This document shows, piece by piece, positions 7,164 through 15,608 of a stretch of DNA of 64,000 nt. The notes beneath the pieces are model-generated. The model was given only the letters and a program-made list of their open reading frames with translations. It had not been told where the DNA came from and made no database searches. The position numbers and the translations under genes are program-made. The DNA is from a virus. The stretch is taken from positions 61,742 through 125,741 of IMG/VR virus record IMGVR_UViG_3300025669_002088. One strand, given 5' to 3'. Position 1 is the first letter of the stretch. The number at the start of each line of letters is the position of its first letter.

Positions 7164-8585
7164 CTAGAATGTAACAGGCATCAAGTTTGAGGCTGTGCCG
7201 ATCCTTGGTAACCCAAGTGCCTCGGTAGTAAGCTCCCGGCCCAACGGTAAGGGCTCGGATGACGGTTGCTCTTGCCGTCCGAATCCCAAGGAACTGGTCC
7301 GCTTAATACGGAATCGCTCTCTTAGCACTCGTTTTACGCCTCGTGGGTGATCATTAGCTTTGATGTGTTCGTCTCCAGAACGTCTGAGCACACCAGCGCT
7401 TCCTACCCAATCAGCATGAGCTTTCCTGCCGCACGAGCGGCAACGGAACCTTATTGAACTTCGGTTTCCTCGATGAACATAACCACAAGAAGGACACTCC
7501 TGCGACGTGTAAGCAGGGTTCACTTTCTTTGTTGGAGCTTTCCTTTCCAAGTTGATCTGTAACGCCCTGTAAGCAAACCTTTTTTGACCCCTACAACCTC
7601 GAAGATCGAGATCTTCGACCACGAACACCGTCTCGGGATGACGAACGATAAGGGTGTTTACCACACGACCCGTCTCTGTCTTGATCAACCCACTCAATTT
7701 GCTCTCAAGGTGATCCAACTTTGGGCTGTTATCCTTCAAATCCTGCCGTTGGCGATTTGCTCGAAGATTTCTGACACGAGCGTAGAGTTTGTCGAACTTA
7801 GGTTTGACGTGTTCACCGTAAATCACTCCATCTGATGTAGCTGCAAGGACGTTCAGACCAACGTCAACGCCCAACTTAGGCCAACCTTCCTGTGCTTCGG
7901 GAACAACCCATTCAGCCTTACTGACCGCCTCAAAGCGCCAAAAGCCTCGCTTGGTTTTGCGGGCTGAGATCCCTTTGCTGACCTGATCAGCTTGTTGAAT
8001 GTAAAGATTCCCAACGAGAGGCAACCAGACGGACTTACGAGCTTCTAACGAAGACACCCTCAACCAGAAGTCCCCGAGAGGGGCTTTAGATGCGTCCTCC
8101 AACCGAGCCGTCATCTCCGACAACCGCATGGGCAGGTTGTCCCTTACGATAGGCTTATTACCTCCGTAGGTGTCCAACAGGGTGTGGTAGGCGTCGAGAT
8201 GGTCTTGGGTGATAAACTTCCAGGGCTTACTGATGGCTTTTAATCCGATGACACAGAGTGCTTTGGCGTCCTGTTCGGTGAGGGTACCCTCGTGCTTGAG
8301 GTTGGTGATAGTCGGTTTCAACTTGCGGGCGTAAGTGGCTTTGGCCCAAGCGCTCACAATTTGGATAGCGTGGTCTCGTGCGATCTTTTCGATTTGGGAC
8401 GTAAGGTTGGTGGCCCGTGGGAAGAACGTTTGTTTGGCGGCTTTCGGGAGATTATAGACCTGCTGGTCAAGCATCGTTTGTACGCAAATGCGGACGTACT
8501 TGACGTATGCTTTGTGTAGGGCTTCCAACTTATCGATCTTGGACTGATTGGTATCCTTGTGAAGTCGGAAGATGCGACACTTCAT
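7164..8585 (-). CDS. tnpB: TnpB, RNA-guided nuclease of an IS605-type element (copy 1)
   Basis: This 473-residue OrfB/TnpB protein has a split RuvC nuclease: Asp241 (G-V-D-V-G), Glu324 (V-V-E-D-L-D) and Asp392 (H-A-D-W). A four-Cys zinc ribbon (Cys364, 367, 382, 385) lies before the last motif, so it looks catalytically complete. In known TnpB systems the guide RNA comes from the 3' end of the gene and adjoining flank. Here the C-terminal tail after about residue 430 is low in structure, as expected where coding sequence overlaps that RNA. No TnpA transposase is present. It appears to interrupt a small phage gene whose pieces flank it. Confidence 0.9.
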   Translation of the reverse strand: MKCRIFRLHKDTNQSKIDKLEALHKAYVKYVRICVQTMLDQQVYNLPKAAKQTFFPRATNLTSQIEKIARDHAIQIVSAWAKATYARKLKPTITNLKHEGTLTEQDAKALCVIGLKAISKPWKFITQDHLDAYHTLLDTYGGNKPIVRDNLPMRLSEMTARLEDASKAPLGDFWLRVSSLEARKSVWLPLVGNLYIQQADQVSKGISARKTKRGFWRFEAVSKAEWVVPEAQEGWPKLGVDVGLNVLAATSDGVIYGEHVKPKFDKLYARVRNLRANRQRQDLKDNSPKLDHLESKLSGLIKTETGRVVNTLIVRHPETVFVVEDLDLRGCRGQKRFAYRALQINLERKAPTKKVNPAYTSQECPSCGYVHRGNRSSIRFRCRSCGRKAHADWVGSAGVLRRSGDEHIKANDHPRGVKRVLRERFRIKRTSSLGFGRQEQPSSEPLPLGRELTTEALGLPRIGTASNLMPVTF

Positions 8586-8692
8586 TTGCTAACCTCTGCT
8601 TCCTGATTCAAGCAGGAATAATTAATCTCTAGCAAGTAAGTCGGATACTGTCAAGTACCCCTTCTCCCCGAGATGAAGACACCTCACAGTAC

Positions 8693-9718
8693 TCACCTGT
8701 ACCTGCGGATGTGCTCCCCGTGTTCTCTTGCCATGATCTTTGCATACTTTTTCGCTATGCTGATGGGACTTCCAATAACGTCAGTCCCCCCAATTGAAAC
8801 ATCTACGGTGTTTTCACCGTTATATCCTGATAACATTATTGTGGGTGTTATATACCCACGCCCACTTTCTGCAAGCACCACATCTGCTCTCCACGCCTGA
8901 CCTCGTTGCAAGAAGTGGATGTGAACGCTTAGACTGACTAGTTTGTCCAGCTCCTTGGCGATCTTACTTGCTAATGAACGGAGGGGCTTCGGAAGATCAG
9001 GATCATTAGTACTGACTCCGATCCAAGGTTTGGATGCTTGCCGTGTCCCTCTACTGGAGGAGTTTCGTGACAACACCCCTAAGTACCTGAGTGCAATTCT
9101 ATGGCTACTTTTGCGTGAAAGCATCCCCTTCTCCTCAACGTGCAAGCCCTTGCTGGATTCGGCCATTGGTTTGTCATCTATGTCGAAGACCTTCATCTCC
9201 CACACGCCGTCCGCCCCGGTGTTGAACACAGCACCACCGTGCTGCCTGATGATCTTGTCCATGGCCCGGACGTGAGCCGTCGTGTCGCCCTTGTGATCTT
9301 TCCAGAGCGCCTTGGCGTGCTCCGTCCATTTGCCGTCCTCAAAGACGGTGGCGAGTTGCTCCGGGGCAATGGTGTAGAAGCTGGCCGTGTCCGTAGCCAC
9401 TTCGGCGGCTTCTTTCGGGTAGGCTGCCTGGGCCTTCATCTGAGTCTCGAACTCATCGGCTTCGGCCTCACCCCCTGAAGGGAAGGTGGCGAAATACTCA
9501 CGGGGAAGCGTCATCGGGTTGAGGATGTTCCGAGAGCCCGGAAGGGTGTCAAGGAAGGCCATCCCCAGCAGGATGTTACCGGCTGCGATGAGAACGTGTC
9601 GGTCGGACCCGGAGGGTAACTCCCAGATCCCATGGTGGTGGGCCTGGTGCCCTTTGACCCACCAGTAGATCTCTTCCAGGGCCTTCCAGTCGAAGGAATT
9701 TGCGTCCCAGGTGTTCAT
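8693..9718 (-). CDS. Unknown protein with RIALRYL motif
   Basis: This 341-residue protein does not match a family I recognise. The N-terminal part (1-210) is mixed alpha/beta with several Trp and His residues. Around residue 215 lies S-S-H-R-I-A-L-R-Y-L, a motif shared with four neighbours. The C-terminal part (about 240-341) looks like a separate globular domain ending in K-Y-A-K-I-M-A-R-E-H. The ATG overlaps the stop of the next upstream gene by four bases, so it belongs to the 11722-8693 operon. A virion-associated role is possible but unproven. Confidence 0.7.
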   Translation of the reverse strand: MNTWDANSFDWKALEEIYWWVKGHQAHHHGIWELPSGSDRHVLIAAGNILLGMAFLDTLPGSRNILNPMTLPREYFATFPSGGEAEADEFETQMKAQAAYPKEAAEVATDTASFYTIAPEQLATVFEDGKWTEHAKALWKDHKGDTTAHVRAMDKIIRQHGGAVFNTGADGVWEMKVFDIDDKPMAESSKGLHVEEKGMLSRKSSHRIALRYLGVLSRNSSSRGTRQASKPWIGVSTNDPDLPKPLRSLASKIAKELDKLVSLSVHIHFLQRGQAWRADVVLAESGRGYITPTIMLSGYNGENTVDVSIGGTDVIGSPISIAKKYAKIMAREHGEHIRRYR

Positions 9719-10458
9719 TTAATGGTCACGATGAGACTGACCCACTCGTCAACCACATCTACTTCACCTTTGATTACGTGGTTGAAGGCCAGATGCAACG
9801 CCCGGTAGAGACTGCGGGCCTCCCGAAGATCTCGTCCCCCTGGTTCTCCATCGGCCACATCCCCATGATCTCGGGTGGTGAAAATGATAGTGTTGTGAAC
9901 GTCATCTTCAAACTCGAACCATGTCCGGTCCTTCCGAACGTGGTCTTTGACCGCTTGCCGTCTTTCCTCCAGTGTGCCCCTGACAGCCTCCAGGTAACGT
10001 GATGCCAGGCGACCCGCTGCGGTGGGGGCCATGCGTTGCTTGAGGAGGTAGATCGCTGTTTCGTGCTTGTCAGCCAAATCACCCAGGAAACTCTCCATCC
10101 CGGTGGTCAGAGCACCCGTGGCCAAAGACTGAAGGGTCGTGTCCAGGAACTTCTGAAACTCCTGCTCCGCCTTCAGGGACCGTGTGACCGGACCCTTTTC
10201 CTTCGCCCACTTCTTGAGGTACTTCAGTTCGGCTTCGGTCACCTTAATGGCGTCAACGGGGCTGCCCCCGTAGGAAGCTACAATCTTCTCAGCCAGCGTA
10301 TCGATCTCGTCAGGAAGGTTCTCGTACAACCGCTCGAACAGGAGATGGTCCCCATAGTCAGCAACCACCTGCCAGTGCGCTGACTGGTGCTGCTGGTAGA
10401 GGGCCTTTAGAAAACCCAGCAAAGATCCCAGTTTACTCGCAGATGCTTGCCTATCCAT
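9715..10458 (-). CDS. Dps/ferritin-like protein with C-terminal extension
   Basis: Residues 1-140 of 247 resemble the four-helix Dps/ferritin fold: L-K-A-L-Y-Q-Q-H-Q-S-A-H-W-Q-V near the start, F-E-R-L-Y-E-N-L-P-D-E-I-D-T-L-A-E-K-I in the second helix, and L-A-D-K-H-E-T-A later. The His and acidic positions are similar to Dps metal sites, but I cannot confirm ferroxidase activity. A G-R-L-A-S-R-Y-L-E-A motif at about 148-157 joins it to a C-terminal domain of unknown function. Canonical Dps proteins protect DNA from oxidants and are about 160-180 residues. It overlaps the next gene by 4 nt. Confidence 0.6.
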   Translation of the reverse strand: MDRQASASKLGSLLGFLKALYQQHQSAHWQVVADYGDHLLFERLYENLPDEIDTLAEKIVASYGGSPVDAIKVTEAELKYLKKWAKEKGPVTRSLKAEQEFQKFLDTTLQSLATGALTTGMESFLGDLADKHETAIYLLKQRMAPTAAGRLASRYLEAVRGTLEERRQAVKDHVRKDRTWFEFEDDVHNTIIFTTRDHGDVADGEPGGRDLREARSLYRALHLAFNHVIKGEVDVVDEWVSLIVTIK

Positions 10459-10461
10459 CGG

Positions 10462-11283
10462 TTAGTCCTCTAGGGCCTGAAAGTATCGTTGCGCCAGCTT
10501 CGTGGTTCCTGAAGCCCTCTTGTTCCGCTGGAAAGACTTCAGCAACTCGGTCTGAGCACGAGGGCTCATCGCACGCCACCGTTTCCGGTACATTGCATAA
10601 ACAGCCAGGCGGCTCATCCGAAGCTCTCCGTCCATCCAGAAGTTCTCGGGAGCCTGGCCCTCATAGAAGGCGACCCATTCGTTCAGTTCCCTGTCCGACA
10701 TATTGGAGAAGGGCCTGTCCGTCACAGCATCCAAGGGCACTGCATTGATGGTGGCCCCGACGACGACCTTGAGCTTGAGCTTGTCCCGGATCGACAGAAT
10801 ACCACCAGGAGGGGTCTCGAAGTCAATGCCCTGGAAGCTAACTAACGTTGGGGTTTCCCATTCTGCGGACCCATGGACCCCCTTCAGATCACTAAAAGGC
10901 TTCCAAGTTTGGGTCTGAAAGAACTTTTTTATCTCCTGAGTCAATTTCGCTTGCCGAGATTCGGCAATGTCGTAGAAAGCCGACTCCAACGTGGTGTCAT
11001 ACGCAGGGTGGGCTGTTCGGAAGCGTTGGATCAGTCGAAAGTCGTCGCAGTAGTAGCCGTCACTGAAGCGGTTGTACCCGTACACCCACGTCGTCCTGAA
11101 GGTGACACTGCCATCCTTCGGGTGAACCGTTTCCTTGGGTGGTCGCACGGCGGGATTGACGTAGCTCATCCCAATCCGGGGAGCGCCCCCGTTCCACGGC
11201 TTACCATCGGGGGACTGCCCTTTCAGGAGCATGGCCTTGGCGACGTCGTAGACCTCGCCAATCGTGTTGTTCCGCCTACTCAT
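10462..11283 (-). CDS. Unknown protein ending in a LAQRYF motif
   Basis: This 273-residue soluble-looking protein belongs to no family I recognise. It is rich in aromatic residues (V-Y-G-Y-N-R-F-S-D-G-Y-Y near 70) and ends with T-T-K-L-A-Q-R-Y-F-Q-A-L-E-D, a form of the motif found in its neighbours. It overlaps the upstream gene by 8 nt and is followed 3 nt later by the Dps-like gene, so these are cotranscribed. Confidence 0.7.
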   Translation of the reverse strand: MSRRNNTIGEVYDVAKAMLLKGQSPDGKPWNGGAPRIGMSYVNPAVRPPKETVHPKDGSVTFRTTWVYGYNRFSDGYYCDDFRLIQRFRTAHPAYDTTLESAFYDIAESRQAKLTQEIKKFFQTQTWKPFSDLKGVHGSAEWETPTLVSFQGIDFETPPGGILSIRDKLKLKVVVGATINAVPLDAVTDRPFSNMSDRELNEWVAFYEGQAPENFWMDGELRMSRLAVYAMYRKRWRAMSPRAQTELLKSFQRNKRASGTTKLAQRYFQALED

Positions 11284-11722
11284 CCCACCCTTCCATCACA
11301 TGCCCCAGTTGCTCGATGATATACCCGAGGTCACCGACGTAGCCCCAGTCGGTCTCTCCCTGGGTTTTGAACTCCTGGGCGTTCTTCTTCATACGGCGCT
11401 CAATCTTCGCCCACATCGTGTTGACTTCACGAGTCCGTTTGGCGAAGGCTTGCTTCGCAGACTCGGCTGCTCTGCGCTCTTGGAAATACCGGGTGGCGAT
11501 TCTGTGGGCTGCATTTTTCTGACTTTCCATAACTTCCAACTTTTTGTAATAGTCGGGGTCTTCGGTGAGGTGATCCATTGCAATTTCACGAGCGAGGTCG
11601 GGGTCGGTGGTGTGTTCCATTTCCACCTTCCGACCCTTCCCCAATTGCTTGGGGTTGAAATCGGAGGGCTTTTTGCCGACAGCCAGTCCGCCGGGCACCT
11701 TCTCTTCCGTTCCTCTCCTCAT
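11276..11722 (-). CDS. Small helical protein with RIATRYF motif
   Basis: This 148-residue, highly charged and probably helical protein has A-A-H-R-I-A-T-R-Y-F at about residue 72 and a coiled-coil-like stretch after it. The ATG follows a weak AACATGAGGAG-type site and it is the first gene of the 11722-8693 operon. Its function is unknown. The motif matches those of the three following genes. Confidence 0.65.
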   Translation of the reverse strand: MRRGTEEKVPGGLAVGKKPSDFNPKQLGKGRKVEMEHTTDPDLAREIAMDHLTEDPDYYKKLEVMESQKNAAHRIATRYFQERRAAESAKQAFAKRTREVNTMWAKIERRMKKNAQEFKTQGETDWGYVGDLGYIIEQLGHVMEGWDE

Positions 11723-11777
11723 GTTGAGCCTCCACCCTGGGGCAACCCCTGGTCGACAAGGCTACTGTATAGGGAGG

Positions 11778-12080
11778 CTAACGGGGGAGATCCGCAGGGA
11801 ATCGCCCCGAACCGGGACAGGGTACTCCTGGTTCAACAACATGACGGCGAAAACGTCCATTGGGATAGGTCGAGGTTGTGCGGCCACAATAGGGACAGGT
11901 GGCCGGAACACCCCCCGTGTGGGAGCTTTTCCTGGAGCGTGAAACTATCAACACACCATCCAAGAAAATGCGTTCACCGGCCTCTGTGACCCAGAGGCCC
12001 CGCTTCCCCTCATGCAGTGCCAACTCATAGCTGGAGAAGTTCCCTCTGCCAGGGATGTTGTAGCGAGCTTTGGGTGTCAC
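11778..12080 (-). CDS. Small protein with C-terminal Cys zinc site
   Basis: This protein has about 100 residues. I place the start at the GTG that overlaps the preceding TGA (GTGA); an ATG nine bases upstream is also possible. The N-terminal half is beta-rich (G-L-W-V-T-E-A-G-E-R-I-F-L-D-G). The C-terminal half has C-P-Y-C-G...C-P-G-S-G, a likely zinc-binding pair with an intervening R-R-H. The function is unknown. Confidence 0.6.
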   Translation of the reverse strand: MTPKARYNIPGRGNFSSYELALHEGKRGLWVTEAGERIFLDGVLIVSRSRKSSHTGGVPATCPYCGRTTSTYPNGRFRRHVVEPGVPCPGSGRFPADLPR

Positions 12081-12382
12081 CGGACCCATCGGCCCCGAGC
12101 CCTATCCCGTATCATCCGTTTCGGGTTGCGAGGATCATTGTCACGAACGAGACCCTCTAGATCCTGGATCGTTCGCAGAGCCACCCGGTACTCCTGCATC
12201 GTGAGACTAGCCCCCTCGGGGGAACCCCGGTGGGACTCTGGAAGGCTCTCCTTCAGGGTTTCCAAGGGCCTCAGTTTACGTCTGAACTCCATCTCATCGC
12301 CGGGGTGCCACCCGTGGGTGCTGGTTCGCATCAGGTTGTCGATCTGAACAGCCAAACGGCGAAGGTCTAATGGACTAGGCAT
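12077..12382 (-). CDS. Small helical protein, unknown
   Basis: This 101-residue protein starts at the ATG that overlaps the end of the ADP-ribosylglycohydrolase gene. It is Arg-rich and mostly helical, with M-Q-E-Y-R-V-A-L-R-T-I-Q-D-L-E near the middle. No domain is recognised. It is translationally coupled to its neighbours. Confidence 0.55.
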   Translation of the reverse strand: MPSPLDLRRLAVQIDNLMRTSTHGWHPGDEMEFRRKLRPLETLKESLPESHRGSPEGASLTMQEYRVALRTIQDLEGLVRDNDPRNPKRMIRDRARGRWVR

Positions 12383-13286
12383 AAAACAAACCCTCCTCAT
12401 CCGGTGGGTCTTCCTCGGGCACGGGTGGAACCACATGAAAGGACTGGAGAAGTTGTGCGTCCAGCTTTCGCAGGTAGTCCCGCCCGTAGGGACCGTTCTC
12501 CAGCTTGTCCCACAACACGTCGGGCAGATCGCAGGGGATGTCCGGGTGCATCGCCGCTGCGCCCATTGCCAGGGCGGCGACCGTGTCGGTGTCCCCGGTG
12601 AAGGCGACGCTGGCCTTGAGGATCCCCTTCATCGTCTTGTGACCGGCGAGCGCCGTGACCACCGCACGGAGCACCGGGATTCCCCTGTTGGAGACTGGCC
12701 CCTCCCAGGGTGTCGCCCAGGAGTACCCCGGCACCACATCGTTCAGGTAGTGGGGGAGATCTTTCTGGTCATGACCCTCACGGCAAGCAAACACCAGGGC
12801 CGCAGCGGCAGCGGCTGCATTCATTCCATCTACCGTTGCATGGGTTATGCTGGCCTGCCACACGGCCAAATTCATCGCTTCCCACACGGTTGGGTACAGC
12901 CCACAAGGACCAGCCCGCATTGCACCTCCTGACCTGTCGCTCTGAGGGGTCAGTTTTTGTACCAACTCCGTGCCATTCTGACACTCCAGCAGGACGTTGT
13001 AGAAGCCCGAAGCGTATCCCGGTCGGGGGTCACGCTTGAAAGCGATGAGAAGGCGACGAGCGAGGTACACGGTCGTCCAGGGATCATCCGAGAGCATGAA
13101 CTCGGCCACCCCGCAACTCAACTGAGTATCGTCGGTGTACCGTCCCGGCTTGATCCCGCCCTTGGGGTGCGGGCGATAACCCTGCACCGTGTTGGTCTTG
13201 GCGACCATCTCAGGTGGGGCAAATTCAAAACCGGCACCGTAAGCATCCCCGATAGCTAGGGCCACCATGAGTCCTGGTTTATCCAT
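12375..13286 (-). CDS. ADP-ribosylglycohydrolase (DraG family)
   Basis: This 303-residue protein shows the family hallmarks: G-D-A-Y-G-A near residue 13, T-D-D-T-Q-L-S at about 51-57 and G-D-T-D-T-V-A-A-L near residue 231. These acidic and Thr residues bind the two magnesium ions. Family enzymes remove ADP-ribose from modified proteins (or DNA or small molecules). Its length is normal for the family. The ATG overlaps the preceding stop (TGATG). The same phage encodes a PARP-like transferase (35380) and a WGR-like protein (59758), so it may reverse phage or host ADP-ribosylation. Confidence 0.88.
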   Translation of the reverse strand: MDKPGLMVALAIGDAYGAGFEFAPPEMVAKTNTVQGYRPHPKGGIKPGRYTDDTQLSCGVAEFMLSDDPWTTVYLARRLLIAFKRDPRPGYASGFYNVLLECQNGTELVQKLTPQSDRSGGAMRAGPCGLYPTVWEAMNLAVWQASITHATVDGMNAAAAAAALVFACREGHDQKDLPHYLNDVVPGYSWATPWEGPVSNRGIPVLRAVVTALAGHKTMKGILKASVAFTGDTDTVAALAMGAAAMHPDIPCDLPDVLWDKLENGPYGRDYLRKLDAQLLQSFHVVPPVPEEDPPDEEGLFYA

Positions 13287-13513
13287 CAGTGCTCCAGCAT
13301 CTCAGCGACCTGAACTTCGGTGAGGATCTCCCACTCTCCAGTAATGTAGCGGACCTCGGAGAGGGCGCAGATTTCGTGTCCTACGGGAGAATTGTACCGT
13401 CGCAACCCACCCTCGATACACCGGATGGCTGAAAACTTGGCCCGCCACTCAACGGGGCGAACCCACTTGGTGGGGTCTTCCCTGATTGCCCAGATAGCGT
13501 CTCGGATGAGCAT
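13286..13513 (-). CDS. Small phage protein, possibly DUF2829/Tad2-like
   Basis: This 75-residue protein starts at an ATG behind GGAGG. The plan is an N-terminal helix (L-I-R-D-A-I-W-A-I-R), then V-R-P-V-E-W-R and a late T-G-E-W-E-I-L. It is reminiscent of DUF2829/Tad2 proteins, which sequester Thoeris signalling nucleotides. The resemblance is by eye and weak. It is the first gene behind promoter-like copy 3 and is coupled to the ADP-ribosylglycohydrolase. Confidence 0.65.
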   Translation of the reverse strand: MLIRDAIWAIREDPTKWVRPVEWRAKFSAIRCIEGGLRRYNSPVGHEICALSEVRYITGEWEILTEVQVAEMLEH

Positions 13514-13548
13514 TGTTTCCTCCAGGGGTCATTTGCTCCTCACTTACC

Positions 13549-13576
13549 CTACTCTGCGGGTCGGGGAGATGATCCC
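13549..13576 (-). promoter_or_regulatory. Bipartite phage promoter-like motif, copy 3
   Basis: On the minus strand: GGGATCATC (13576-13568), 12 nt, AGAGTAG (13555-13549), 35 nt before the ATG at 13513. The spacing matches all other copies. Confidence 0.6.
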
Positions 13577-13582
13577 ACAGAT

Positions 13583-13966
13583 TTAGGTTCGATGGAAGTG
13601 TCGGGTCGGACAGTGACGTGCGTTGTAACGTCCTCTCTGACGCCGCTGAACGGTCCGTGGCGGCGGTTTCAACGTCGGGCGGGGGCTTCCCCGAGGATGA
13701 GGATAAACGAGTTTGCGACGGGCTGGTGCGTCAACCTCGGAAACGGGGTCGCCTATCTCGTAATGGGTGCTACCGCTACTCGTGCTGGAGATGGTGATGG
13801 TTGCCCCGCACGTCAGGGTGCTCCCGTGTGCGGTATAGCTCGTCGTGGACGTCATGTCCCCGGTGTTGACGTACAGCGTGAGGGCGACGGTAGAGGTCGG
13901 GTGTACGTCGCAGTGGGTGCCCCCGCAATGAGGACAACGCCACGGAAGGGGCCAAAGTTTAACCAC
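13583..13966 (-). CDS. Small zinc-site protein, Ser/Thr-rich
   Basis: The 127-residue frame starts at a GTG just after the previous stop, behind GAGGAGAAG. It has an N-terminal W-R-C-P-H-C-G-G-T-H-C likely zinc site, then a Ser/Thr-rich beta-like stretch and a basic, Pro-rich tail. I do not recognise it. The tail may be out of the ancestral frame, so the end is less certain than the start. Confidence 0.45.
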   Translation of the reverse strand: MVKLWPLPWRCPHCGGTHCDVHPTSTVALTLYVNTGDMTSTTSYTAHGSTLTCGATITISSTSSGSTHYEIGDPVSEVDAPARRKLVYPHPRGSPRPTLKPPPRTVQRRQRGRYNARHCPTRHFHRT

Positions 13967-13967
13967 G

Positions 13968-14192
13968 TTACTTCTCCTCTACCCAGTCCGGTTTCTCCTC
14001 ACGGAACCGATACTGACGGCCCTTGTCCGCAGCGGTAAGGGCGTGACAGCCTGAAGGGATGCCCCCGTCGTGAAGCGCCTGCAACTCGGCTTCAAGTGGT
14101 TTCGTGTTCCCCAGAAGCGCCGCCTCAATACAAACACGCCACTGATGGATGATCCCGTAAACACGATCTAAATGGATGTCGGGGCGTTTCAT
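13968..14192 (-). CDS. Small unknown protein
   Basis: This 74-residue protein starts at an ATG behind GGGAGGTG. Nothing in it identifies a function. A lone -10-like AGAGTAG lies about 15 nt upstream, but the GGGATCATC half is missing because the TnpB element at 14225 ends there. Confidence 0.6.
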   Translation of the reverse strand: MKRPDIHLDRVYGIIHQWRVCIEAALLGNTKPLEAELQALHDGGIPSGCHALTAADKGRQYRFREEKPDWVEEK

Positions 14193-14224
14193 TCACACCT
14201 CCCTTGCACCATCTACTCTGATAG

Positions 14225-15496
14225 TCAACAATGTTGTAGCAATTTCTTACTTTCATTGTCTTTTATGGTGGCGGGGACTATAGACTCCCGCCCTTCGTCA
14301 AACAAACCATCAGAAGTCCAAAAGAACCCTTTACGATTTATTTGACTTAGCCGTACCCACCATTGGATCTCAAAGAGATCGAGCTTCAAGTTGGAAGCCG
14401 CATTCAAATCAGCATCTATGGTAAAGCCACATTTGCCACATTTGAACGTCTTACCTTTCCTGTTACTCTTACGGACCCAGCCACACTCGCTACACCTCTG
14501 AGACCTAAACTCGTTCGCAACCTCCCGAAAAAGGAAACCTTCCTCCTCAGAGAGACGAACAAGTTTGTCTTTGATCAAAGTATAGCGCCAATGTGACATA
14601 TAGCGTGAACTCCGCTTTGATAAGCGGAGATGCTTGATTTTCTCAAAACGAACTTCTTTCACGTCCTTGAAGTTGAGTTGATTCAAGGACCAATGGATGT
14701 AGTTCTTGCGATGCTCTTGGGTACGACGAAAACCATTCGACCCCTTTTGCTTACGAGCAAGTTTTGCTTGGATCGTTTGGAGGGTATGCCCATGAGGACA
14801 ACGTTTGGTTGCTTCTCCATTTGAGAGAGTCAACGCAGTTGTGATACCTTGGTCTGCACCAACTATCTGACTTCCTGAGGCGCTTTTGTTTGGCACTTCG
14901 TAAATTAGATGTAGTGTGTCCTCAGAGATCCTAACACATACTTTCAGGAGTCCCCTAGTCTGCCACTTGTTAGAGCAACGGGTCTTTTTGATAGGAATTC
15001 TAATGTGTGGGATTCCAAGGGATGAGAGTTGAACAAACAAAAAGATGTCTGTCTCTTGGAAACCCACAAAACGAGAATCTAGTTCCAGATTGATTCCTGA
15101 AGCGTCCGGTTTCACAAGAGGTTGCCGGTCAACCCTTGACTGGAGGTACTGGTACTTCTTACCTTCTCGCTGAAGGTTAGCCAGCACGAAAAGTTGTTTC
15201 CGTCGTTTCTCCGTGGCTGCCTTGAGCATCATAACGGCTTGTTTACCAGCAGCTTGTTGAAGCCTTGCTGATATCTCTGTTGGGAACTGCTTGAGGTACT
15301 TTGTGGGTAGAAGGCTCTTGCCTTTGAAATCCAGTCTGTTTGAGCTTGGGAAAAAGTCCCACGTTGGAAAGCCATTCTCCCATATGTCGTTTAGAATGCG
15401 TTGGACAAAAAGGCGATACTCTCCGATAAGTTCCCCTACCAATCTCACCTTACCTGGGTTTGCAAACCGCAAGCTATGAGCAGAAGACCGAATCAT
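14225..15496 (-). CDS. tnpB: TnpB, RNA-guided nuclease of an IS605-type element (copy 2)
   Basis: This 423-residue protein differs strongly from the copy at 7164. RuvC residues are Asp215 (G-A-D-Q-G), Glu285 (E-V-R-F-E-K) and Asp361/363 (D-A-D-L-N-A-A). The zinc ribbon is Cys335, 338, 353 and 356. All catalytic positions are present. Past residue 375 the reading frame runs through a probable guide-RNA end with a hairpin (GGCGGG/CCCGCC at 14270-14292). The right end abuts the phage promoter of the gene at 14192. No transposase gene accompanies it. Confidence 0.9.
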   Translation of the reverse strand: MIRSSAHSLRFANPGKVRLVGELIGEYRLFVQRILNDIWENGFPTWDFFPSSNRLDFKGKSLLPTKYLKQFPTEISARLQQAAGKQAVMMLKAATEKRRKQLFVLANLQREGKKYQYLQSRVDRQPLVKPDASGINLELDSRFVGFQETDIFLFVQLSSLGIPHIRIPIKKTRCSNKWQTRGLLKVCVRISEDTLHLIYEVPNKSASGSQIVGADQGITTALTLSNGEATKRCPHGHTLQTIQAKLARKQKGSNGFRRTQEHRKNYIHWSLNQLNFKDVKEVRFEKIKHLRLSKRSSRYMSHWRYTLIKDKLVRLSEEEGFLFREVANEFRSQRCSECGWVRKSNRKGKTFKCGKCGFTIDADLNAASNLKLDLFEIQWWVRLSQINRKGFFWTSDGLFDEGRESIVPATIKDNESKKLLQHC

Positions 15497-15608
15497 TTCG
15501 CTACCTTAAGTTCTCAATCCCATGGTTGCAGTTTACTAAAGAAAAACAAAAAACACAAGCCTTCTTATCAAGGTAAGCTGTACGGGGTAGGATGATCCAG
15601 GAGGCGCA

